Source of the DNA: CAWBLP01 sp963789495
GTDB lineage: Bacteria; Pseudomonadota; Alphaproteobacteria; Acetobacterales; Acetobacteraceae
DNA: 64,000 nucleotides
Direction of reading: 5' to 3'
Assembly: GCA_963789495.1 (NCBI GenBank)
Contig: CAWBLP010000012.1
Location: forward strand, 410,852-474,851
A model generated the notes under the pieces. It searched no databases. It worked only from the letters and a program-made list of their open reading frames with translations, and was not told where the DNA came from. Shown here one piece after another: positions 17,394 to 26,777 of this stretch. Within the stretch, counting starts at the first letter, position 1; each line of letters starts with the position of its first letter. A program made the position numbers and the translations under genes.

Positions 17394-20300
17394 TCAGGGC
17401 AGCGCCGCGCACGGCTGCAATGCCTTCAAGCCGGCCGGCACCGCACGGGCCATGCCGACCTCCTGACGGGATCGTTGCAGATCCGCCGTGCCGAGGATCG
17501 GGTCGGCGGTGAGCAGGCGGAACATGTCCGCCAACGGGCCACTGCCCATGCGCGCCGTATCGCGCACCTTCATGCCGCTCAACGCGGTGTCGTCGCCAGC
17601 CCGCGCCGCCGCCGTCGCCAATCGCAGCAGGGCCTGTCGCTGCGGGTCAGTGAGTGCCCCGGTCTCCGGCACCGCCTTTGCCACATAGTCGGCCAAGGCC
17701 CGTTCGGCACCAGGCCAATCCTGCGCCTGCTCCATGATATCGGCTCGCGACAGCCCGGCGGCCGCACTGTCCAGGTCGGCTATCGCCGCCATCGCGGCGG
17801 CGTAATCGCCACGCCGCGCCGTCGCCCCGGCGTACAGCAGCTGACGCCGCTCGATCAGACCCGATGGCAGCTCGGAGCCCGCCGATGCGGTCAGCGCCGT
17901 GAGCGCGCCGGCCGCATTGCCCTCCCGCAGCCGCAAGGCCGCAAGGCGCGCACCGAAGCCGGCGCGGCTGGCCTGGGTGGGCGCAGCCCGCATCAGCTTT
18001 TCCAGCACCGGCTCCGCTCGGCGCGGCAAATCCAGCGCCAGGAGCCGATCGGCCAGCCTTGATTGCATGGCCTCCCCCTCCACCGAAACCGGCAGCAGAT
18101 CGGTGTTCTCGTCCACCAGCGCCACCAGATCCAACGGCGGCAGCCGGTCCGCCGCATCGTCATGCAACAAGGCGGCGAAGCTGGCCTGCAGCCGCCCGTG
18201 GATCTCGGTCTTGGCTTCCGGGAAATCCTGTTCGGCATTGCGCAGCGCGGCCAGCGCGGCGCGCCACTGACCGCTCTGCTGCCGGAGTTCCGCCAGCCGC
18301 TCCCGCACCCTCAGGTCGTGACGGTCGCCGCGCCAGGCATAGAGCAGGCGATCCATCCCGTCGGCCGCCTGTTGCGGCGTGATCTGGTTCGTCTTCAGGC
18401 GCAATTCCAGCGCACGCTCCGAAGCGCGTGCGTAATCCAGCTGGTCGCGGCTCTTGGCCAAAGCGTCATATTGCTTCAGGGCCGCCTCGGTATCGCCGGC
18501 GACGTCCCGAGACATCGCACGCGCCAGATCCAGCCCCGGCAGGTCCCTGGCCCGCGCCAGCACCGCATCGGCAGCCTCCTGCTGGCCACCGCGCAACATC
18601 GTCTCGACCGCCAGCGGCAGCACCCGGTCGCGCATCCCTGCGGGATACCCCAGCGCCAGTGGCGTGGTCACCGCGAAACTGGCCGCGGCCTGCGGCGAAG
18701 CGTCATCGATTTCGGCCGACCGCACGGCGCGCCAGAAGGCAACCTCGTCACTGCCGGTGAGCCGCGCATCGGTGAGGCCAACCGCGTCCTCCGGACGGTC
18801 CGCCAGCAGCGCCGCGATGGCGGTCAGGCCGATGGTGGTGGCAGAAGCGGCTTCCTGCGGGTCCTGCTCCGCTGTCACCTTCAGCAGCGACTCAGCCTCC
18901 GCGCCCATGCCGAGTGCGATCATGTCGACCGCGGCGGCGCGGCGGCGTGGGCCGCGCGACAAAGGCGGCGCAGCGGCTGAGCTTGCGACCTGGATCGCCA
19001 GACGCTCGCGCAAGGCGGCTTCCGGCATTGGCGGAAACACGAAGCGCCTGGTCAGTGATGCCGAGTCGGCGAGCAAAGCCGCGGCCATCGGCGAGATCGC
19101 CAGACCGCCCGGTTCCGCGGTCAGCGCGAAGCCGTCCGCGACGGTCCGCAACGCCAGGTGGTCCGACAGCGCCTCCACCAGCACGCCCTGCCAGGTCGGC
19201 AGCAGGGTGAATTCGGCCCCGTGCCGACGGATGGCGACGCCCTGGCCGGACCGGTGCTGGGTGCCGACCAGCAGCGTCGCGCCACTCTCCGGATCGGAAA
19301 TCGCAACCACGTCACCGGGCGCATCGGCTGCCAGGGTCAGACGACCATCGGCGAAGCTCGCCGCCATCGGCTGAGGCGACGCGGCCGCGGTCACCGCCGC
19401 GACGGTCCAACCCAGCCGGGTCTGCTCGAGCTGCAAGGACATGCCGGGCGCGAGCCGCAGCCGGATCAGCGTTGCTGCCGGCAGCACCTGCACAGTGGCT
19501 CTGCCGAGCAGCCGATTACCCCGCAGCAGGCTCATATCGAGCGGGCGACGTGCGGCGAACACAGCATAATCGGTGCCGCCATGCCGGAAGGCCGCCGCGG
19601 CCACGTTCGGCTCGAACGGCACCGAGAAGGCCGTGCCCTGGGTCCCCAGCGGCGGCACCGCCGGACGGACCACCAGCGCAACCGGCCCCGAGCCGGTATT
19701 GCTGCTCGGCGTCAAAATCGGATCACGCTCCCCGGGTGGGGCCACTGCCCCCGTCACGGCCGAGGCGCGCACGGTCTCGGCGGGCGGCGCCGTAGGGGCC
19801 GCCACTTGGCTGTCGATCATCGCATCATTGGCGCCGGTCACGATATCCGAGCGATGCGGATCAGCCAGGGCAGCCGCCGCCGGAGCCGACGCGCCATGCG
19901 CGGCCGCCGCCGCATCGGCCTCCTCGGTTACGGCGCCAGGCGGATTGACGGGGGCTGCTGCGTCCGGCGCAGGCTGTGTCGCCGCGGGCGATCGACCTGG
20001 CGGACCCGAGCCTTCGGTGGCGTGGGGCGAAGGCCGCGGCGCAACCGCCTGTGAGGCGGGCGAGGCAGCCTGGGCAGCAGGACCGGCACGCGGGGCCGGC
20101 TCGTGGCTGGGAAGCGGGTGATCCGATGTCGCGGCCCCGGATGCCTCTGCGCCCGAGGCGCGGCCAACCTGCGGTTGGCCGGTCGCGCCCGCGGCGGGCC
20201 TGTTCGTCGCGGCGGGCGTAGCCGTGGGGCTGTTGGTCGCGGCGGGGGCAGCCGCGGCCGGGCCAGTCGCGGGCTGGCTTGCCACCGGTGCGGCCCCGGC

Positions 20301-20803
20301 CTTGCCGGTCCCGCGCACCGCGGCCCCTGCCGAGGTCTGTGATCGGGCGGGTGGCAGCGAAGCCTGTGCAGGAGTCGGCCTCGAAGGCGTCGATTGCCCG
20401 CCGGCAGGGGTGACGCCAGCCGGATCGAGCGCATCGACCACCACACGATCGCCCAGGCGCGTCGATTGGATCGTGGCGCCAGCATCGAGCACCAACTCGA
20501 CCTGGCCGGCACCGCCGGTGATGGCGTGCACGTTGCGCGGCATGGCGCTGGCCGCTCCCACCGGGACGGCCGGCTCGAAATGCAGGATGACCCGATCGCC
20601 GTCCTGCACCAGCCGATAGAGCGTGCCTGCCGGCAGATCGAACACCACGCGGCCAAACCGCGGATGGTTGCCGACCCGCGTCACGATGCCGGCGACGTCC
20701 TCGGCCGCGCCGCTGCCGGACACCACCATGCGATGGCGGTCAGCAGCAGCCAACAGCCGCTCACCCGCAGGAGCCAGTCCAACCAAGGACGGCCGAGGTT
20801 CAT
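17394..20803 (-). CDS. Large exported TPR protein of the flagellar operon, N-terminus frameshifted
   Basis: The main frame covers about 1,100 residues. It has a beta-rich AMIN-like region (VTRVGNHPRFGRVVFDLPAG, then ILHFEP), a 250-residue Ala/Pro/Thr linker, a second beta-rich domain, and a helical C-terminal half with TPR-like repeats. The true start is probably the ATG at 20803, overlapping the cheZ stop (ATGA) and encoding a good signal peptide (WLLLTAIAWWCPAAA), but that frame ends after about 40 codons. Adding one base in the G/C run at 20703-20716 would join it to the main frame. Its position after cheZ suggests an envelope protein linked to motility. I do not recognise a named family, and the GTG/ATG codons inside the main frame near 20730 are alternative starts. 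Confidence 0.65.
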
Positions 20804-21447
20804 TCGAAGCTGGCCAGCAGCTTGTCGATATCGGACTGATCCATCGCCGCGGTCGGCAATTGAGGTCCATTCAGCAGGACCGGCTCACCCCCGTCCGACA
20901 CCAACGCCACCGGGTCTCCGGCATGAGCTCCGAAGGTGAATATGATCTGCGCCACCTTGGCTTCGATCGTCTTCAGCGTCGTCACCACCTTGGTGATGCG
21001 CTGGCCGGTGATGTCCTGGAAGCTGCAAGCTTCATAGATGCACGTCGTGGCATCCTGCAATTTTGTCGCCTGCTCGCCGTTCAGCCCGCGCGCGACCTCG
21101 TCCAGGGTTTCGCAGGTTTCCAGAATGGCATTGGTTGCCGAGGCGGTGTGCGACACGATCGCGTCCAGCTCATCCGTTGCGAACGGGATGTGGCTGACGG
21201 TGATGTCGTCGACGCGCAGCGCAGCGATCTCCGACTTGGCCGCGGCAATGGTGCGGCCCAGCGACTCGACCTCGGTCAGCAGGGAGGTTTCCTGCGCGGT
21301 CAGATCGCCGCTCATCGAGTTCAGCACCGCCCGCACCACATCGGCGACCATTTCCGGCGATGACTCGGGGTAGCGTGTGCGGATCTCTGTCAGCCGCTCG
21401 AACAACTCCTCGCCGTTCGGCATGCCGGACATGGCGCGGTCATGCAT
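20800..21447 (-). CDS. cheZ: CheZ-type protein phosphatase
   Basis: About 215 residues, mostly helical. The segment ACSFQDITGQRITKVV contains the D-x-x-x-Q motif whose Asp and Gln activate water to dephosphorylate CheY-P, and the C-terminus ends DQSDIDKLLASFE, a short amphipathic helix like the CheY-binding tail of CheZ. It ends the chemotactic signal at the flagellar switch. The ATG at 21447 overlaps the cheY stop by eight bases; an ATG at 21432 is also possible. Immediate adjacency to cheY supports the assignment. Confidence 0.9.
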   Translation of the reverse strand: MHDRAMSGMPNGEELFERLTEIRTRYPESSPEMVADVVRAVLNSMSGDLTAQETSLLTEVESLGRTIAAAKSEIAALRVDDITVSHIPFATDELDAIVSHTASATNAILETCETLDEVARGLNGEQATKLQDATTCIYEACSFQDITGQRITKVVTTLKTIEAKVAQIIFTFGAHAGDPVALVSDGGEPVLLNGPQLPTAAMDQSDIDKLLASFE

Positions 21448-21826
21448 GACCCAGCACCTTCTCAATCTTGTCACGCAAGGTTTCGGCGTTGAACGGCTTG
21501 ACGATGTAGTTGGAAACACCGGCCTGCTTGGCCGCCACCACGTTCTCCGTCTTGCTTTCCGCAGTGATCATGATGAACGGCGTGGTCTTCAGCTTGGCAC
21601 CGGCCCGCACCTCCTGTAGCAGTTGCAGACCAGTCATCGGTGCCATGTTCCAGTCGCTGATCACCAGGCCGAAGGCGCCCGAGCGCAGCTTGGACAGCGC
21701 CTCGGCCCCATCCCCCGCCTCTTCGACATTATGAAAGTCGATCTGCTTCAGCAGGTTACGGATGATCCGCAGCATGGTCTTGTAGTCATCCACGATCAGG
21801 ACGTTCATCGACTTGTCGATCGACAT
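21440..21826 (-). CDS. cheY: CheY-type single-domain response regulator
   Basis: 128 residues, exactly one receiver domain. The acidic pocket is VLIVDDYKTM, the phospho-acceptor Asp is in LVISDWNMAPMTG, the Thr/Ser switch is in FIMITAES and the invariant Lys in YIVKPFNA. There is no output domain. Phosphorylated CheY binds FliM and changes flagellar rotation. It sits between motE and cheZ in one leftward operon and its stop overlaps the cheZ start. Confidence 0.95.
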   Translation of the reverse strand: MSIDKSMNVLIVDDYKTMLRIIRNLLKQIDFHNVEEAGDGAEALSKLRSGAFGLVISDWNMAPMTGLQLLQEVRAGAKLKTTPFIMITAESKTENVVAAKQAGVSNYIVKPFNAETLRDKIEKVLGHA

Positions 21827-21846
21827 GGTTCCAATGCCTCCTCAGT

Positions 21847-22572
21847 CTATTGAGCGGCGGGTCGGCCGCCGTTGGCTGCCGCCTTGGCGGCATCAGTCTG
21901 GGTGTTGCGACCGGTGCGCAGCTTCGCCAGCTCCGCAGTGAGATCACGCGCCTTGTCGGGGTTCATCGCCGCCAGGACCGGGGCCGCCTTGGATTCCTTC
22001 ATCCGATCCACTACCGGAAGCAGCACCGACATCTGCAATTCGTTGAAGATCGCTGCCGCATCGCGTGGCTTCATGACTTCGTAGACCTTCACCAGCCGTT
22101 GCCATTCGGTGTCCTCACGCTGCTGACGCACCGCATCCAGTGCCTCCAGCTGTTTCTGCAGGGCGGTCAGTTCGGCCACCCGGGCGGAGAGCTTCTGCTC
22201 CAGCGCGGCGAGCATGGATTCCCGCGCGGTCAGCGTGACCTCCCGTGCATCAAGCTCCTGACGGCGCTGACGCAGCTCCAGCAGCACGCTGCGTTCCGCA
22301 TCGCTGACAGGTGCCGGCTCGGGCTTTTGCGGCGGTGCCTGCGCGGGGGCCGGATCGGGTTGCGGCGAGCCGGCGGCCGATGCGCCATGTCCCGGCGCGG
22401 CGGCGGGTTTGGTCACCGGAGCCGCGGCCTGCGCACTGGCCAGTAGAGTGGCCGTCGCCGGAGGGGGCGGCACCGCGGCGCGCACCAGGACGACGGACTT
22501 GACCCCGAGCAGGGCCGCGATCGCAGCGATGGTCCACGGCAACAGGCGTGGGATGGGGAGGTTGTAGATCAT
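21847..22572 (-). CDS. motE: MotE-family flagellar motor chaperone
   Basis: About 241 residues. One N-terminal membrane helix is followed by a Pro/Ala linker, a coiled coil (about residues 90-150) and a C-terminal MgtE-N-like domain with YEVMKPRDAAAIFNEL and MNPDKARDLTAELAKLR. This order matches MotE, a periplasmic chaperone shown in Sinorhizobium to stabilise MotC. Here the neighbours are cheY and a DUF6468-like gene; no motC is in view. The start overlaps the preceding gene's stop by four bases (ATGA). Confidence 0.85.
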   Translation of the reverse strand: MIYNLPIPRLLPWTIAAIAALLGVKSVVLVRAAVPPPPATATLLASAQAAAPVTKPAAAPGHGASAAGSPQPDPAPAQAPPQKPEPAPVSDAERSVLLELRQRRQELDAREVTLTARESMLAALEQKLSARVAELTALQKQLEALDAVRQQREDTEWQRLVKVYEVMKPRDAAAIFNELQMSVLLPVVDRMKESKAAPVLAAMNPDKARDLTAELAKLRTGRNTQTDAAKAAANGGRPAAQ

Positions 22573-23018
22573 CGCGCCATCCTCAGCGCCTTCAGCAGGT
22601 CACGTTCCGCCTGGCTGCGCACACGGGACAGGTCCGCGTCCTCGGGATCGGCGCGGCGCGCCTCGGGTGTGACCAGCTGTCGCGGCGGTTCGGCAGCAAG
22701 CGGCCGCCCGGCCCGGATCAATGCGTCAAGCCGATCGGCCAGCCGTTCACCCCGCTCGCTGAGGAACACGATGTCGTCCTTGAGGGCGGTGGCGGCCTCG
22801 ATCTGCCGCGCGACCTGTCGGCCGGCGCCATCGGCCGCGGCATGCAGCCGCTCGACGCCGGTTTCCGCTTGGCGGGTGCTGGCGTTGAAGGCGCCGACCA
22901 GTTGCTCCAGCACCGCGCGGTCGCGCTTCAGCACGCCCAGCGCACGCTCCAGCCGCACCGCGTGAAACAGCGTCGCGGCGAGCAGCACGATCAGGACGAT
23001 TTCGAGTGCCCACTCCAT
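22569..23018 (-). CDS. DUF6468-like flagellar-operon membrane protein
   Basis: 149 residues: a single N-terminal membrane helix (LEIVLIVLLAATLFHAVRLERAL), then a coiled-coil region (residues 30-100) and a short C-terminal motif (SQAERDLLKALRMAR). This layout and its place between fliM and motE match the alphaproteobacterial DUF6468 family, whose molecular role is not known to me. A motor or membrane-anchoring function is inference from context. A 417-bp gap with a palindromic repeat separates it from fliM, an unusual break in an otherwise overlapping operon. Confidence 0.75.
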   Translation of the reverse strand: MEWALEIVLIVLLAATLFHAVRLERALGVLKRDRAVLEQLVGAFNASTRQAETGVERLHAAADGAGRQVARQIEAATALKDDIVFLSERGERLADRLDALIRAGRPLAAEPPRQLVTPEARRADPEDADLSRVRSQAERDLLKALRMAR

Positions 23019-23144
23019 GGCAGCATTCTCTGCCGCGATCGGTTAGGAAATTGCTTACAGCCCGCGGGAAGGGCGGCCGCGGCCGCCACGCAGAGTTCCG
23101 CAGCCGAAGCCACGCGTGCCGCCCTATGACGGGACGCGGCAAGC

Positions 23145-23382
23145 ATCGGGGCGTTGCCCCGACCCCCACCAGGAGGCTTTGCCTCTTGGACCTCCAGCAA
23201 AATCTCGCCTTTGCAATCGGATTCGGTTTGGGGTGGAGAGGGCGCGCGACGGCCTCGGACCAACAAGCCGCCACGGCAGGCCTCCCTCCCACCCCAAACG
23301 GAGGCGGTTCCAAGGGCCGGGCCCTTGGCGGAGATGCAAGGGGCAGCACCCCTGGATGGGGATTCGAGGCGACGCCCCCGAC
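23145..23382. repeat. Nested palindromic intergenic repeat, copy 2
   Basis: This is the second copy of the element at 10329-10568. It starts ATCGGGGCGTTGCCCCGACC, has GGTTTGGGGTGG before the centre, the same central GACGGCCTCGGACCA, CCCACCCCAAACGG after it, and ends GACGCCCCCGACGC. The two arms are imperfect inverted copies. It fills most of the 417-bp gap between fliM and the DUF6468-like gene, inside what is otherwise a tight operon, and could fold into a very stable RNA that affects the downstream genes. Confidence 0.85.
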
Positions 23383-23435
23383 GCTTGCTTCCCCAACCAC
23401 AAGGTGGATATGTGGCACAGACCGTGGAAGTCTGC

Positions 23436-24500
23436 TTAGCGCTCGCCGTTGGCCTGCACCCGCGGGATGTCGCGCTCGATGCGCACGGCGACGCGGCTCT
23501 TGCGCCGGCCGATGCGTCCCTCGAATAGCGGCACGGCACCGCAGCGGATCAGCACCGTGGCGCCCGGACCGGTATTCAGCACGATCCGAGCGCCTGGTTC
23601 CAACGCCATGACATCCGCCAGACGCATGGTCTGTTCGTCCAGCACCACGTCCAGTTCGACCTCGGTATTCCACAGCTCTTCGGCCAGATGGGTTTCCCAG
23701 ATCGAGTCACGGCCGAACTTCTCGCCCATGAACTGCTGCAGCAGCAATTCGCGCACCGGCTCCAGTGTGGCGTAGGGCAGCAACAGCTCCATGCGCCCGC
23801 CGCGGTCTTCCATGTCGATGCGCAGTCGCGCCAGCACCGCGGCATTGGACAGGCGATTGATGGTGGCGAAGCGCGGGTTCACCTCCAGCCGCTCGAAGCG
23901 GAAGGTGACCGGGCACAGCGGGTCGAAACTGGCGGAGAGGTCGGCCAGCACGACCTGGATCAGCCGCTCCACCAGGGTACGTTCGATCGTGGTGTAGGGC
24001 CTTCCTTCGATGCGCATCGCCGCGGTGCCGCGCCGTCCGCCCAGCAGCACGTCGACGATCGAGTAGATCATCGCGCTGTCGACCACCATCAGCCCGTAAT
24101 TATCCCACTCCTCGGCCTTGAACACCGCCAGCATGGCGGGCAAGGGGATGGAATTCAGATAGTCGCCGAATCGCAGGCTGAGGATGTTGTCGATACCCAC
24201 CTCGACGTTGTCCGAGGTGAAGTTGCGCAGCGAGGTGGACATGATGCGCACCAGTCGGTCGAACACGATCTCCAGCATCGGCAGGCGCTCATACGAGACC
24301 AGGCCGGAGCTGATGATCTTCTGCATCCCGGTGCGGTTCTCGCCGCCCGCGGGGCCGTCGTCAAAGCCGAGCAGACTGTCGATTTCGGCCTGGTTGAGCA
24401 CGCGGGCGGGTTGCGCCGCGCCCTCGCCTTCCGCCTCGGTTTCGGCGCCCCAGGCGGCGGCGAGGTCTTCGTCCGACTGGCCGGATTCGGATTCGCTCAT
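23436..24500 (-). CDS. fliM: Flagellar motor switch protein FliM
   Basis: 354 residues. After an acidic N-terminal extension comes LNQAEIDSLLGF, the conserved N-terminal segment of FliM. The middle domain has YERLPMLEIVFDRL, STSLRNFTSDNVEV and GGRRGTAAMRIEGRPYTTIE, and the C-terminal SpoA domain begins near ELDVVLDEQ. It forms the rotor switch ring that receives CheY-P. The start overlaps the fliL stop by four bases. No fliN or fliG is in view. Confidence 0.96.
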   Translation of the reverse strand: MSESESGQSDEDLAAAWGAETEAEGEGAAQPARVLNQAEIDSLLGFDDGPAGGENRTGMQKIISSGLVSYERLPMLEIVFDRLVRIMSTSLRNFTSDNVEVGIDNILSLRFGDYLNSIPLPAMLAVFKAEEWDNYGLMVVDSAMIYSIVDVLLGGRRGTAAMRIEGRPYTTIERTLVERLIQVVLADLSASFDPLCPVTFRFERLEVNPRFATINRLSNAAVLARLRIDMEDRGGRMELLLPYATLEPVRELLLQQFMGEKFGRDSIWETHLAEELWNTEVELDVVLDEQTMRLADVMALEPGARIVLNTGPGATVLIRCGAVPLFEGRIGRRKSRVAVRIERDIPRVQANGER

Positions 24501-25015
24501 TGGACCAGCATCTGCACGAACAGCACGTCGGTGACATGTGCCGGCGCCACGGCGATATTGGCTCGGGTGATCAATTCCTCCCGCAAACGGTAACTGCCGG
24601 CGGAACCACGCAATTCCTCCGGCCGCATCTCACGCAGATAGGTCTGGAACAGGTCCTGGACCCGGGGCATCGCCTGGCGGACTTTCTCGGCATCCTGCGC
24701 GCTGGCGACCTCCAGGCGCGCATTCAGTTTCACGTAGCTGGGACGATGTGCATTGCCATTCAGGTTGGCGATCATTTCCGGCAGATCGACGAAGACCGGG
24801 ATGACCGGCGCCGCCTGGACCTCATGTTCCTCGGCATGCCTCAGGCCGAGCAGATTGGGCAGGATGCCGGAGAACCAGAGTCCAGCCAGCAATGCGGCCA
24901 CCAGCAACGGGACGGCAAGCAGGATCAGCTTGCGTCGGGATGACGGCTTCGCGGGTGGTGCCTCCGACTCGGCTTCGGTGTCGGCGTCCTTCACTGCTGT
25001 CGCGGCCGCGGCCAT
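24497..25015 (-). CDS. fliL: Flagellar basal-body-associated protein FliL
   Basis: 172 residues. An N-terminal cytoplasmic tail is followed by one membrane helix (LILLAVPLLVAALLAGLWFSG) and a periplasmic domain with FVDLPEMIANLNG, YVKLNARLEV and the C-terminal VTDVLFVQMLVQ, all typical of FliL. It surrounds the stators at the inner membrane and supports torque. It is the first gene of the leftward operon fliL-fliM-(repeat)-DUF6468-like-motE-cheY-cheZ-TPR protein and is divergent from flgF. Confidence 0.95.
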   Translation of the reverse strand: MAAAATAVKDADTEAESEAPPAKPSSRRKLILLAVPLLVAALLAGLWFSGILPNLLGLRHAEEHEVQAAPVIPVFVDLPEMIANLNGNAHRPSYVKLNARLEVASAQDAEKVRQAMPRVQDLFQTYLREMRPEELRGSAGSYRLREELITRANIAVAPAHVTDVLFVQMLVQ

Positions 25016-25211
25016 GTTCGCTCCATCGCGCGTGGAGCAAATGGTGACAGGGCGAGGTTAAGGAAGCCTTGCCTGCCGGCACCGATCGACACCCCGGCAG
25101 GATCTGCCGGGCGCGGTTTGCAGTTCGACCGGCCGGCGGCGGCGGGAAACCGCGATCCGCCCGCGCTGCCCCTGTCGGGACCACTGGCACGGCGGTTGCT
25201 GTGGCTGCGGC
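25016..25211. promoter_or_regulatory. Divergent promoter region fliL/flgF
   Basis: A 196-bp gap between the two divergent flagellar operons. Both promoters should lie here. A GTTAAGGAAGCC stretch near 25058 contains one TTAA half-site of the kind CtrA binds, but no second half-site at the right spacing was seen, so I make no claim of direct CtrA control. Confidence 0.45.
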
Positions 25212-25952
25212 ATGGACCTGATCAGCAACATCGCCGCGTCCCGGTCGGTTGCCCAAGAGCGCGTCATGGACGTTATCGCCGGCAACGTGGCCAACGCCAA
25301 TACGCCCGGCTACCGCGCCCAGCGGGTGCAGTTCAGCGACTGGCTCAATCGCCAGACCGGCACCGCATCGCCGCCCGGCGGACGGGTGGTTGCCTATGCG
25401 CAGGACCGGGCGACTTGGCGGGAGCAGCAGGCGGGCACGATGACCCATACCGCCAATCCGCTCGATCTCGGGCTCAGCAAGGACGGCTACTTCACCGTCA
25501 ACACGCCGCGCGGCCCGCGGCTGACCCGCGACGGGCGGTTCGGCCTGATGCCGGACGGTCGGATCGCCGACAGTGCCGGCAACCCGGTCCTGGATACCGC
25601 CGGTCAACCGTTGCAGGTCGCCCCCAGCGACACGCGGATCACCGTCGCCGGCGACGGCACGGTCTCCAGCGAGAACGGTCAGATCGGCAAGATCGGCGTG
25701 GTGCGCCCGGTGGACCCGATGAAGATGACCGCCGAGGGCGGCACCCTGATCCGAGCCGATGGTCCGACCACGCCGGTTGTCGCGCCCGGCATCGTGCAGG
25801 GCTCGATCGAGGATTCCAACGTGCAGCCCGTACTGGAGATGACGCGCATGCTCGACGGGGTGCGGCAGTTCCAGTTCCTCAGCCAGTTCATCCAGGCCGA
25901 ATCCGACCGGCAGCAATCCGTCATCGACAAGCTGCTGCCGCCGTCACCCTGA
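25212..25952 (+). CDS. flgF: Flagellar proximal rod protein FlgF
   Basis: 246 residues. It starts with the rod-protein N-terminal motif ERVMDVIAGNVANANTPGYRA, has the central LSKDGYFTVNTPRGPRLTRDGRF block of FlgF/FlgG proteins and ends with the conserved helical EMTRMLDGVRQFQFLSQFIQ. FlgF is exported by the flagellar type III apparatus and forms part of the proximal rod. It is the first gene of the rightward operon flgF-flgG-flgA-flgH. Confidence 0.93.
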   Translation: MDLISNIAASRSVAQERVMDVIAGNVANANTPGYRAQRVQFSDWLNRQTGTASPPGGRVVAYAQDRATWREQQAGTMTHTANPLDLGLSKDGYFTVNTPRGPRLTRDGRFGLMPDGRIADSAGNPVLDTAGQPLQVAPSDTRITVAGDGTVSSENGQIGKIGVVRPVDPMKMTAEGGTLIRADGPTTPVVAPGIVQGSIEDSNVQPVLEMTRMLDGVRQFQFLSQFIQAESDRQQSVIDKLLPPSP

Positions 25953-25986
25953 TCCGCGCGCCGTTGCCAACGAAAGAGCCTGACCC

Positions 25987-26772
25987 ATGCGTTCGCTAGA
26001 CATTGCCGGCACCGGCATGCAGGCCCAGCAGACCAATGTGGAAGTGATCTCCCACAACATCGCCAACATGACGACCACCGGCTTCAAGCGAAGGCGGGCG
26101 GAATTCCAGGACCTGATCTACCAGAACCTGCGGCGCGTCGGTTCCAACAGCTCGGATACCGGCAGTATTGTGCCGTCCGGCGCGCAGGTCGGGTTGGGCG
26201 TGAAGACCGCCGCGATGTACCGGATCAACGAGCAGGGCAACCTGCAGCAGACCTCCAACACGCTGGACATGGCGATCCAGGGCAATGGCTATTTCCAGGT
26301 GACGCTGCCGTCCGGGGATACCGCCTATAGCCGCGACGGGACGTTCAGTCTCGCACCGGACGGAACCATCGTGACGGCGGACGGCTATGTCGTATCGCCG
26401 GGCATCCAGATCCCCTCCGCCGCGACCGGCGTGGCGGTGAATTCCGCCGGCCAGGTACAGGTGACGCTGTCCGGCCAGACCGCGCCGCAGACCGTCGGCC
26501 AGTTTACGCTGGCGGCGTTTCCCAACGAAGCCGGTTTGGATTCGCAAGGTGACAATCTGTACCTGGAGACGGCGGCATCCGGCGCCGCGGTCACCGGCAA
26601 TCCCGCCAGCCCCGGCTTCGGCTCGATGATGCAAGGCTTCATCGAGACCTCCAACGTCAACGTCGTGACCGAGATCACAAATCTGATCACCGCACAGCGG
26701 GCCTACGAGATGAACAGCCGGGTGATCAGCTCGAGCGACGAGATGATGTCCACGCTGACCAACCTTCGGTGA
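25987..26772 (+). CDS. flgG: Flagellar distal rod protein FlgG
   Basis: 261 residues, the normal length. N-terminal MRSLDIAGTGMQAQQTNVEV and HNIANMTTTGFKRRRAEFQDL, the middle IQGNGYFQVTLPSGDTAYSRDG and the C-terminal VVTEITNLITAQRAYEMNSR are textbook FlgG. It builds the distal rod. The frame is intact, in contrast with the next two genes. Confidence 0.97.
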   Translation: MRSLDIAGTGMQAQQTNVEVISHNIANMTTTGFKRRRAEFQDLIYQNLRRVGSNSSDTGSIVPSGAQVGLGVKTAAMYRINEQGNLQQTSNTLDMAIQGNGYFQVTLPSGDTAYSRDGTFSLAPDGTIVTADGYVVSPGIQIPSAATGVAVNSAGQVQVTLSGQTAPQTVGQFTLAAFPNEAGLDSQGDNLYLETAASGAAVTGNPASPGFGSMMQGFIETSNVNVVTEITNLITAQRAYEMNSRVISSSDEMMSTLTNLR

Positions 26773-26777
26773 CCGAC

